NCBI GenBank assembly: GCA_034387635.1
Contig: JAOANU010000013.1
Location: 525,884-589,883 of the forward strand
Direction of reading: 5' to 3'
Length of the DNA stretch: 64,000 bases
Source: Rhodosporidiobolus odoratus
Lineage: Eukaryota; Basidiomycota; Microbotryomycetes; Sporidiobolales; Sporidiobolaceae
The position numbers and the translations under genes are program-made. Each line of letters starts with the position of its first letter. Positions within the stretch are counted from its first letter, which is position 1. Shown here in pieces: positions 24,145-34,084 of this stretch. The notes below the pieces were generated by a model. That model searched no databases. It was not told the DNA's origin and was given only the letters and a program-made list of their open reading frames with translations.

Positions 24145-25344
24145 CTATTCCTCGAAAGAAGGACAAGGCCTACCCGCCGCTTGCACCTGGAACCCCTCGT
24201 TGCCGTCCCGCCGAGCGTTGCCGATCACGTGGCAGGGTTGCAACAAGCTCATGTGGAGGAAATACTCCTGCAAGCCGCCGGCGGAATGATACTTGGCACG
24301 CTGCTCATCGCAGCGCGATGAAGGAGAAGGGCGGGAGCTGATGGTGCGGATGGTGGATAGGCTGACTATGGTCGGAGGAGATGCGGCGTTGTCGGAACGA
24401 GGTGAGGGAAGAAGAGCCTCTTCGGCGTCGACGGCGCATGCGGCCATCATCTTGTCTGGGAAACGCTTGGAGTGTTGCTCCTTCGGACGAGGCGGACCAA
24501 CGCGGAACAAGTCGGGGCGGGTGTGGGGAGTCGCGTCGAGCCAGGGGGGGTAGTCGGTCGTCGAGCTTGCGAGTTGCTCCCCAAAGCGAACAAGACGCTG
24601 GTACTCATCTTGCTGGAGGGCCTCGCCTCCGAGGTTGTAGTGAGACTCGTAAACGCGCTGCAGCTTGTCTTGTCCCTGAATGAGCTTGAGACGGTGGGCG
24701 CAGGCGTCGTCCAGACGGCCAGGACGCAAGGCATCGAAGCGCGGGTCGGTATAGATGTAATCGCGAGCATGGCTTGACGAGGCGCGAAGGAGTGCGCCCG
24801 GAGCTGCACCTTCTCATGCTGGGGCTCGTCGATGACCGGGGTAGGCGGCACAGTGTCCGCGTCGTCCTCGGGGGGGTTAGGGGAAGAGGGAGGGGAAATG
24901 AGGGAGGAGAGCCGAAGAGAGAGTCGGCTGACGAGAGAGGAGAAGCGGGAGCGGAGGAGAGAAGGTCTTCGTTGTCCGAGTTGTCCTCGGCGGGTGTAAC
25001 TGGCAGGCGGAGGCGCTTCGACGACCGCGCGTGAGTATCTTGTGCTGGTCGCAAGTAAGGGCTGGAGTATGCTGGAAAAGAGGGAGGGGACCGCTGACCG
25101 GTGACTGTCACAGCGAGAATACGTTAGTTTGCCGCGTCCACCCCAGAAGAACTATGCCAGGTGAGCCAGAGGAAGGGAGCGTACCGAGACGCTCGCAACG
25201 GGAGCTAGCCAACAGGAGCAACCTTTGAGGGTGCCGAATAGGCCCTCGGTAGACAACGTATTGGTGTGCGTCAATGAGGAGGCGGATGGGCGATGTGATG
25301 GAGAGGGGGAGGAGGTAAACAGGTGTGCGGGTGAGGTCGAACAT
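24145..25344 (-). CDS. Unrecognised protein; reading frame broken twice
   Basis: Function not recognised. Exon 1 (25344-25185) starts MFDLTRTPVYLLPLSITSP; a good intron follows with a consensus ctaac branch site, and exon 2 begins at 25104. The product continues through an acidic Ser/Pro-rich part (PAEDNSDNEDLLSS). It then needs one extra base in the seven-C run at 24870-24876 (minus-strand sense) to read on into PPTPVIDEPQHEKVQLRAHS. A second one-base change near 24755 is needed to reach DYIYTDPRFDALRPGRLDDA and LQRVYESHYNLGGEALQQDE. All three segments have coding-like codon use. Either the sequence has homopolymer errors or the gene is decaying. The C-terminal 40 residues before the stop at 24145 may include an unspotted intron. 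Confidence 0.5.
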
Positions 25345-27818
25345 GTTGAGTGTGCTCGTAGTGAGGAGAGTAGTGTATAGCGTCAATAAAGGCCAGGAGT
25401 TGAGAGTGGGGTTGTAGTGAGTGATGGAAAGAAGAGAAGAGAGTGAAGAGATCGAGTCGAGAGAAGCGAGGACGCGATCAGCTCGCAACTCCACAGCGCC
25501 GTCTCAGCCTCTTCCACTGGGTAGCTAAGGAAGGTAGGGTGCTAGTCAGCGTATAAGACACGTCCTAGCTCGAGCCTGAGCCTTTAGAGCGGGTGGACGA
25601 GCGAGGACGGCGAGGACGGCGAGGACGGCGAGGACGAGGTCGAGGAAAGCTCCCCTGAACGAGGTCGAGAAAGTGCTGAGCTCTTCCGCTTGTCGTGAAG
25701 CAACAGTCGCGTCGACAAAGGGTGTCTGCAAGGTTTGAGCAGCAGCAGTAGAAATAGCAAACCCTTCCAAGGCGTTGACGACGAGCAATTCCTCCTTCGC
25801 CTCGTTCTCCCCACATCGCCTTGGCTTCTCCTCCGCACCGTCTGCCTGCCAACTTATTGCTTTCGTCCCGTTTGACGAGACTTTGAGCTCGTGGTCCCAG
25901 CACCGCGCCTCCGCCTTAGCAATTCCCAGCAGACATCGCCCTTCGTCCTCCAGGATTATCCGATCCTTCACGCCATCCTCTTCTGCAGCGCCAGAGCCTC
26001 CCTTACTTCTGGTGCATTGGCGAAGTGACCGACAGTGTACCGGTGACCCAATCGTCAACCACTCTATCCCGACCGCTCCCATTTGTCCTCCTCGACCACG
26101 TTCCTGCTCGTCATCTCGCTGATACGGTAGCGTATGAGCATGGATAATCCTTCTTATTGAGCATCAACGGCGCAGACGGTCGCCGTCGGCGCGCTTTTCA
26201 GCGGTTGGCGCTGCGGAAAAGGATTGCTGATTGAAACGGCGCCGGGCTTGATGAGGGAACACGGTGTCAAGGGCGCAGAAGGGTGGAGGGAGGAGTGCTA
26301 GTCGATGTAGTCGTCCGATTGAAGCCATGCGACAGCGGCAAGCGTGCTTCGAGCGCTGTAGCCTTCAATGAACACCCTAGTTCCGACATTGCCTGATGTT
26401 TCCGCCCGATCTCCTTCAACTCACATTCCGGTCTTGAGCGACTCGCTTCAAAGCGTATCGAGAGGGTTTTCGGCGCCCCTGATGCAGTCAATGGCGGTTC
26501 AGGGGGGTGAAGCCGACGTGATGGGGGCCGGACAGTGGTACGGTCAAAGGGAAGGCTGACACTCGGCGACGCGATCGATTGTTGCTGTGTCTTGTCAATC
26601 GAGCAAGCAGATGAGGTTCGAGAGAGCGCAAGCGGTAGCATGGGATGGCGGAGGGAAAGCTATTACACGCCGCGCAAGATGAGGAGAACGGGGTCATCAA
26701 CCGATGCCAGGGGTAGTGAGAGCCTCAGAGCCAGGCTGATACATCGCAGGAGTGGACGACTCCTGTGCATATCAGCTGGTGTCACGATCAGACGGCAAGT
26801 GCTTCTCCTCGCCCCGAAACCAAACCTGTACGTCGCCAATCCCTACAAGCCTTGCGCTGCCGGGAAGTACTCGAAGTAGCATTAGTGTGGGTCGATAGGT
26901 AGACAGCCTGCAGAAATAGACGCGAACACGGCGAAATGATTGTCCACATTGTTACACAACTCTTTTCTGCGTGCGTCCCTCCGTACAAACTGCCTACGGC
27001 TGTTCCTCCGAAGCGTCGCGCCGTATTCTAAAGCTGCTGGTAGTAGTAGGGTAAGATTGGCGGCCTCGTAACCTGTAGCATGCCGCCGGCACATCCCGCA
27101 ATCTTGACCTTCACAAGAGTGCCGAAGCGTCTAATGGGCTTCGAAGCAGCACAAGAGCGGTGGATCGGCTCGTTGTCAAACACACAGACCTCATGAAGAG
27201 TGTCCGCAATCGAAAGCGAGCCTGCGTGGGCCAATAGGCGCGCAGGCAAGCGCGAAAAGTACGAAGGCTACGAAAAGGTGTGGGCGAACGAGACGTGTCT
27301 CTTATTCGTCGCGTATCCTGACGCGAAGGAGAGCCTATACAGACGAAGCTCAATATCACGCCGTAGCGAAGCGTGGTATGGGGGCCAGGAATTGAGGACC
27401 AGGAGATCAGCAGGAACGGGCCGTCAAGTCAGCTGAGACAGGCGAAGCAATGTACATAGTGATGAACCCTTCTTCTCCAGCGCAGTAAGAGTCTTTCTGT
27501 TGTCCCCACCTGCGCGATAGCCTTGATGAGGCGCACTCGAACGGTGAGCGTGAAGAAGCATGGAACTGGCGACGGGCAGACAACCGCACTGCGGGCAGTG
27601 TTATGACAGAGCGACTGCATCGGCGTTCTATGCCGTAGCACTTCTGGTCAGCAGGAGCAGCCGTTTCAACGAAATCAACCCCCTTCGCTCCACCTTGCCT
27701 CTCCTCACTCCGTCAACCACCTCGTATACCCACAGGCATTCGACGGTAGTCAAGTACGGTACCGCAAGCATCTAGCCACCAACCCAGCATCGTCCTCAAT
27801 CCCCTCAATCGTCTTATC
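25345..27818. other. 2.5 kb without a convincing gene
   Basis: Open frames exist (25546-26082 minus, 25775-26122 plus, 26267-26641 minus), but none shows a domain or conserved-looking exons. A 9-base repeat lies at 25601-25636. I see no tRNA or rRNA gene by eye. A lineage-specific gene cannot be excluded. Confidence 0.4.
25601..25636 (+). repeat. Four tandem copies of a 9-base unit
   Basis: gcgaggacg is repeated four times without interruption, then decays into aggtcgagg. Confidence 0.9.
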
Positions 27819-28514
27819 ATGTCGTCCAACACCCTCCCCTCACCCCAATTCTCCTTCATTCACGTTCTCCAGCTCGTGCAGCCTGTCTCTCCCGCCTCCC
27901 CTTACCTCCTGCCGGCCCTCCCCGGCGCCTTGATCCTCCCCTCACGACTTTCCAAGACCGCCGCTCCCTTCCCTGTGCAAAAGCCCACCAACCTCGACGC
28001 GCTGTACCAGCTTGCGGCGAAGCAACGGACCCCAGAGGAACTCAAGAAGGACAGGAACCGCAAGAAGAAGGAGCGGAAGGAGAGGAGCAAGGCAAAGCGG
28101 GAGCTTGAGGGCAAGGAAGAAAACGAGGAGGGTGCCGGCGAGGCGGACGCAGAGGCAGTCGAGGGAGACTCCGAGCGGGACGGAAAGGCGGCTGTGGCAG
28201 CAAGCACTCTCCCTTCACCATCGTACGGTCTCCCGCTCGACGTTCCCGCCGAATTCTTCACTCTCTTCGAAGCGCATTATCACCGCCTTCACCACATCGG
28301 CCTACAGCAACGCTCCGAAGCATGGAAGGCGCTCAACAACCCCGCCATCAACCCGGGTGCCGATGTCGAGGAAGGCACGGAGGTGGAAGAGCCGGTATGG
28401 GGCAACATTATCTTGCATGATGCGGAGGTGAAGAGGGGAAAGAGGGACGGGAATAAGGGAGGGTTCTCGCAGGACCAGCAGACGGGTCGATGGGACTTCC
28501 ACTGGGTGGTATAG
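27819..28514 (+). CDS. Unrecognised single-exon protein, 231 residues
   Basis: Function not recognised. The frame has coding-like codon use and a clear ATG context. Residues 1-60 are hydrophobic and proline-rich (FIHVLQLVQPVSPASPYLLP). A highly charged Lys/Arg/Glu stretch follows near residues 70-120 (ELKKDRNRKKKERKERSKAK). The C-terminal part has aromatic/His-rich AEFFTLFEAHYHRLHHIG, and the protein ends QTGRWDFHWVV. It could be a nuclear or nucleolar protein, but nothing proves it. The next gene downstream starts about 1 kb away on the same strand. Confidence 0.6.
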   Translation: MSSNTLPSPQFSFIHVLQLVQPVSPASPYLLPALPGALILPSRLSKTAAPFPVQKPTNLDALYQLAAKQRTPEELKKDRNRKKKERKERSKAKRELEGKEENEEGAGEADAEAVEGDSERDGKAAVAASTLPSPSYGLPLDVPAEFFTLFEAHYHRLHHIGLQQRSEAWKALNNPAINPGADVEEGTEVEEPVWGNIILHDAEVKRGKRDGNKGGFSQDQQTGRWDFHWVV

Positions 28515-29500
28515 GAGGCGGCATGGGGTTCTCGAGGAGAGGATCGTATGAAGCGCGGGATGAAGGTACCGTCGGCCGCCGGGTAATTCTGCATCAACGC
28601 ATCGTCGGCTTGTCCATTGTTGGCCTGGGCCCTCACAGACACTATTCCGCCTCTCCCTTCCACAGCCCCATGACCTGCTCGGCTACTTCCCACGATGCTC
28701 AGCGTGATCCACTTCACCGCGTAACTTTCCGTCGCATGCCTTGCTATCCAGCTCTGGACACTCCGTGTACATACCGGCGGACCCCAGCTGTTCACTTGCC
28801 GTCACTCGGTGGAGCTGTGTCATGTAGATGGCAACGCCTCGCTCTCAGCATCCCCCCCGGGCTCGTGCGGCGTTTTCTCTCGAACTCGTCTTCCACTCCG
28901 TTCAACTAGCAGCGCTAACAACATGCTGACTGCACGTTCTCCTCGCTGGCATCGGCGCATCGCGTATGTACCTAGGGTGTTAACTGGGCAGGCGGTACGC
29001 AGAGAAACATTTTCTTCTGCCGGCTCGCATTTCTTCGAGTCGCGGACTGTCCGCGCTGCTGTTGCCGGCGGCGCGTCGCTGTCTTCTTGCTTTCTTCTCG
29101 TGCGCGTCTGTCTGCTGCTTCTCGCTTGTGCATGCCAAGTCGCGATTCGAGAAGATGGTGGACGTGTTTGTTTTTGTTTGTCGGTCTGATGTCGCTCCCC
29201 TCGAACCCCGCACCTCGAGCAGGAACCTCCCCGATCCAACTTCTTCTCGTTCAATCTCTGATTGCTCTTCTCCTGCTGTCCTGCTCAACCCTATACAGCC
29301 ACCATCACGCTCATTGTTCTCCTTACTTGCCCAGTGCAGTAACCCACACTCGCTTGTCCAGTTTCAACTCCTCCGGCTCATTCAACTTCTCGCTCCTCTG
29401 TCCGCTCGGCCCCTTTCTGATCCCTCTCGTTCGACTCCCGCTACACTCTCCTCGCCTCTAGCCTCCACCAGTATCCCCACTCCACCCACTATCGTTCAGC
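28515..29500. other. Intergenic: promoter and leader of the repeat-peptide gene
   Basis: About 1 kb. The last 300 bases are strongly pyrimidine-rich, typical of a transcribed leader. No gene seen. Confidence 0.45.
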
Positions 29501-30278
29501 ATGTCTACCCCGCCTCAACCTCAGACCCCGACCATCCTCGTTCAACCATTTCCCGCTCCTTCCTCTCACCCCGCCGGCACCCCTCCGATGCATTCCAGTC
29601 CGCAACTGAGTACCTACTCGCCTGGCCCTCCGTCGGCCGGCTACCCTCGTTCTCCTTCCCCTGCCGCTATGCCTCATTCCTTCCAACCCAGGTCGGCCCC
29701 CGGTTCGCCCGTTCCGGCCTACGCTCAAGGGGATTGGCGCTCCGCCGCCGAGCAAGAGAAGGACTCTTACTACGCCGCTTCCTCGGAAGAAGGACATTGG
29801 GCCGACTCACCCCTCCCTTCTCACCCTTCTTCACCTCATCTCCGTCAAAACGCTCCCGGTCCTATTCTTCTGCCGCCCAAAGCGGCCTTTGCAAACTCTT
29901 CGCAACCGGGTAGTCCGATGAGTCCGGCGGCGTTGAAGAAGGCGATGGAGTTTGGGGACGTTTCCTCGATCAAGAGCGGGGTTGCGGGAAGTGAGAGGAG
30001 GGTCGAGGGAGGCAGGGGCGGCGCTGAAGTCCGGAAGAGTGGGCTGGACTGGACTCGTTTCGGTATTATGGCAGAGAAGGGTGACGGGAAGTACGTGTCC
30101 TTTCAGCTATTTCGTACGGTCGCGAAGACAGTCTTAACTGACTTTTCTTCTTCTTCCCCTGGTCTTACTCCCGCTTCGCAGGTCAGAGTGGCTCCAACGT
30201 AAGACGAAGAATAGCAAGAAATGGTTCTACCTTGGTTGGATTGGAACGATTTGTGTCGCTGTCGCCGTGCGTCTCAAG

Positions 30279-30309
<31 letters not shown>

Positions 30310-31086
30310 ACCCCCCCCTTTCTGTCCCTTTCCCGAGTCTTGCGGCTGATTGTCCTGTGTAACCTGCTACTGTAGATTGCCGCCGGTCTCGCTTACCACT
30401 TCACCCGCCCTAAATCGTCTTCCTCGGAGCCTACCGTCGCCTCCCTCGGCGGTTTGAACGACAAGAATGTCACGGCGATTTCACACACCTCCGCCTTCGG
30501 CCACAGCGCCCTAGTGGTAGGGACGAGCACTTCGAGCTTGCTGCAGGCTACCTCGTCGGCTGTCGCTCCTGTCGCCACTGCTGCGACATCGGATACCTTC
30601 GACGATGAGGAAGACGTCGAGGAAACCGAAGTCGAGGCGGAGACGAGCGTTGCCCAGCGGGTCGTCACGACTACTAGCGCTGCCCGTACTACGACGACTG
30701 CGGCTGCCGTACAGACTACTACTACCACTTCTGCACGCGCCCTTGCCACTACTTCTTCGGCATCCTCTTCCAGTCAACCCCTCTCTTCCTCGTCGATCAC
30801 TTCATCTGTCGCCGCAAGGGCTACTCGCGTCGCCGCTGCCGCCGCTGCCGACGAGCGCCGTCTTGCGAAGCGCTTCGGTGCCTCGGACGCCGAGTGGAAG
30901 GCCCCCGGTCTGGTTCCTGCTAGCGAGGAAAAGCGGAGTGGCGACTGGGCGGAGATCGAGTTTGCCTCGCCCCACCACAACGACAAGAGGGCGGGTAACT
31001 GGGCTGAGGTCGAATTTGCATCGCCTCATGCTCAGATGGCGGGCGTCAAGAGGCATGTCGCGGACGGGAAGAAGCGCCTCGCTTAA
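29501..31086 (+). CDS. Type II membrane protein ending in Lys-Arg-separated repeat peptides
   Basis: Not a family I recognise. Exons 29501-30090, 30182-30266 and 30376-31086 encode 461 residues. Residues 1-195 are a Pro/Ser/Gly-rich, probably disordered tail. A basic patch (KTKNSKK) precedes one membrane helix at about 211-234 (FYLGWIGTICVAVAIAAGLAY), which predicts N-terminus in the cytosol and C-terminus outside. A Ser/Thr/Ala-rich stalk follows to about 385. The last 70 residues hold KR sites at 390, 411, 429, 450 and 458. Two of the peptides between them are near copies: SGDWAEIEFASPHHND and AGNWAEVEFASPHAQMAGV. The upstream FGASDAEWKAPGLVPASEE is a weaker relative. This is the layout of a Kex2-processed repeat precursor, here tethered by a membrane helix. 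Confidence 0.8.
30281..30318 (+). repeat. Poly-C tract in an intron
   Basis: 29 consecutive C, one A, then 8 C, inside the second intron (30267-30375) of the repeat-peptide gene. The length is probably unreliable or variable. Confidence 0.95.
30868..31083 (+). repeat. Coding repeat with dibasic spacers
   Basis: Codons for KR recur at 30868, 30931, 30985 and 31048, and again just before the stop. The units beginning at 30937 and 30991 share the pattern GxWAExEFASPH. Confidence 0.85.
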
Positions 31087-31642
31087 TCTCCCGACTTTTC
31101 CCCCTCTTCCCCCTATCCTCTCTTCTGCTCTACACTGCTCTCTAGCCTCTTGGGCATCGGACCACGGATCTACTATACCCCCCTTGTTCTCTTTCCTCTC
31201 GATCCGTTCGCATCTTTCCTCTTCGCTCGTCGTTCACCTTCGCACATATAGAACTCTCGCCTTTGCGGCCCTCCTCGCACTTCGCACCACCTCTTTGCGC
31301 TATTGCACTCTTCTGCACTCTGCGTCACCAGTACCTCTCGCTAGCATGTTAGCTCCTATACCCCCCCTTCCTTCGCTTTTCTCACTTTTTCCCTCTTTTC
31401 CTCGCTCGCTGAGCACCCTCATCCTGTTGCACCACGGTAGACTTCCCTGGCGGAGTCGGTCGTGGTGACGGCTGCATTCGAATGATTCGTTTGCGCGGAA
31501 TATGGCTTGGTAAGCGAGAGTAAACCAGGTTTGGCAAGTTGCGTAGTCGGCCGGCGACGGAAGGAGAAACGACGAAGACCCGGAGATGCATTGGAACCGC
31601 TTGTTCTCCACTTGTACTCTGTATAGATCGGTTCATACACAG
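31087..31642. other. Intergenic: 3' flank and RIB1 promoter
   Basis: The first 350 bases are pyrimidine-rich 3' sequence. An alternative in-frame RIB1 start codon lies at 31586. Confidence 0.5.
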
Positions 31643-33890
31643 ATGCTAGCCCACCACAGCATCTCTCCATCTGACCTGTCACTGCTCTCTATGCTGACTG
31701 GATCAACACCGTCCACCTCCGCTTCACCTTCAGCCGATTCCTCATCAACTCACCAGCAGACCAACAACAGCACTAGGAACAGTCAGAAGCAACGAGCCAA
31801 GGACAGGAGACCACCAGTGGATCCGCTGTTGATAGCCGCAGCTGCTAGCTCTGGACCTCAGTATGTTACATCTTCGCGCTGAATCAACACATGAGCCTAT
31901 CTCGGCAAAAGCATCCACTCGACCCTTCCCTCGGTGACACAGACATGTGTGCTGAGCTGCCAGCCAAGAAGGCTATACTGATACGCCGCTTCCCCTACTC
32001 AGCGTGACCCGCAATCATTTCGCCCACGCCTTTCAACCTCAAGGCAAACCTCTCGCCTACGCCTCATGCGATGACGAACGCCTAACCTCCTCCTCCTCTG
32101 CGCCCGGCCCCAACCGACCAAAGATGGAGTCGCGCCAAGCACCCCGAAGCGTCCGTCTCAAGGTCGAGGAGGAAGAAAAGCGAAGAAAAGACCTCGCAGA
32201 CCGTATCAGGGAGGAACGGACTCAGGCGGAGAAGGAGTTGCAGGGAAAACCCGCTGCGGTGGCGATGCCTACGCCAGGAGGGGGATACGAAATACAGGAA
32301 GACGGGAAGCTGGAGAAAGAGCTAGCAAAAGAGGCAAAGGTGGCAAAGGTGGCAAAGAAGGGAAAGGCGCCGGGCACGATTCCCTCGGCTGCACCTGGCG
32401 TCCACACGCTCAAGCAAGAAGCACTCCTCGACCTTCTTCGGCAGCCCTCAACACCGCCGCCTCTCGCCCATCCCCTCGCTTCACCTTCCTTCCTGACCTC
32501 TGCCCCTTCCGCTGTTCGCGCCGAATCGCCCTCACTCGCCGCTGCCATCGCCGCTGTCCCTCCACCATCGACTGCCGCGCCTCCCTCCACCTCTTCGGTC
32601 CCCGCTGGCAAGGAACCTCTTCCTCCTCTTGAAGTCCAGTGCCGCGTCCGCACTCGCATCCCTACCCCTCACGGCCACATCTTCCTCTACCTCTACACGA
32701 ATAATCACGACACGAAAGAGCACCTCGCCTTCGTCGCCGATCATGCGCAAATGGCCAGTACATCACTGACGACCAATGCGGTCGAAGGCAACGCTATCGT
32801 GGCAGAGACGGGCGAGAAGAGGCTCCTACCCTTCATCAGGAGTAGAAGTCTGGACGCGAAATGGCACGAAGGGGAGACGGACGAAGAGCGGATCCTTCGA
32901 GGAGCGTACGTTGGGAGGTTATCAGCAACGAGTCAGATCGCCTCTTCCGCCAACCCGCATTCTCTCGATCCTTCTTCCTCCTCTTCCTCTTCTTCCACCG
33001 CACCGCACGTTCACACCTTCTCCCCCTCGACGCATCGCGATGGGCCTACCGACCCACCACTGGTCCGCATCCACTCCGAATGCTTCACCGGCGAAACGAT
33101 CGGTTCCCAGCGCTGCGACTGCGGCGAACAACTCGATGAAGCGTTCCGACTTATCACCCTCTCAGGCAGGGGCGTTGTCGTCTACTTGCGACAGGAAGGA
33201 CGAGGCATCGGATTGCTCGAGAAGATGCGCGCCTACAACCTGCAGGACCTGGGTCATGACACGGTCACAGCGAATCTCATGCTTGGACACGGAGCGGACC
33301 TGAGGACGTATGGCGTGGCGGGCGGGATCTTGAGGGACTTGGGCGTGGCTGGGGGAGGGGTCAGGTTGTTGACCAACAACCCGGACAAGATCAAGCAGAT
33401 TGAGGGCGAGGGAGTCAGGGTCAGGGAACGGGTCGGCATGGTTCCAAGGAGTTGGGTTGAGGCTGAGTTGAGGGGGGAGAGGGAACGAAGGAGGGCGAAA
33501 AGGAGAAAGGCGAAGGCAAAGGCGAAGCAGGGCAAGTCCATCGATTCGAGCATCAACTCGCTCTCAGCCTCGCCGTCCATCTCGACCCCGCACTCTCCTT
33601 CCCGACCATCGTCAACTCTCGCCTCGTCTCCCACCTCCGCTCCATCCTCAGCCGATTCCGACTCAGATTCTGACTCGAACTCGGATACCGCGGCCTCGGC
33701 CTCCGTTCACTCCGCCGCATCTCTTTCGTACCACATGCGCCACGCTGGCGTAGGGATGATTGGCGCGTCGACGACGGCCAGTCCAGAGTTGGAGAAGTAC
33801 CTCAGGACCAAGATCGAGAGGATGGGACATATGTTGCATGTGCCCGGAGAGGGGGACGGTAACGCCGAGTCGCACAGTAGGGCAGGGTGA
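31643..33890 (+). CDS. RIB1: GTP cyclohydrolase II (riboflavin synthesis)
   Basis: First step of riboflavin synthesis: opens the GTP imidazole ring to give the diaminopyrimidine, formate and pyrophosphate. Exons 31643-31860 and 32003-33890 encode 701 residues, much longer than the roughly 350 of yeast Rib1. The enzyme core has [20 protein letters not shown] with zinc ligands at about Cys433, 444 and 446. Then come [20 protein letters not shown] and the GTP-contact region [10 protein letters not shown]. The extra length lies in a low-complexity N-terminus with a charged helix, a serine-run insertion just before the zinc site, and a Ser/Asp-rich segment before the conserved tail [13 protein letters not shown]. 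An in-frame ATG at 31586 would add 19 residues; I could not decide between the starts. Confidence 0.93.
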
Positions 33891-34084
33891 AGAGAGGAAG
33901 GAGTAAGTGAGTTTGGGAGCGGGTGGAAGGATGAAGGTGGTAGCTCTTTCGGTTTTTCTTGTGTACTAGTTAAAAGGGACAATGTCAGTGCAGCTTGTCG
34001 TGTCTCCTTAGCGATGCCGCAGCAGGACTTTAAGTGTCGCGAGACGGCGGATTAGCACGGCGGCTCGAATACAAGGACTCGCTG

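Noticed and set aside
25546..26082. 178-codon minus-strand ORF
   Set aside because: Runs through the 9-base tandem repeat, has poor codon character and no motif.
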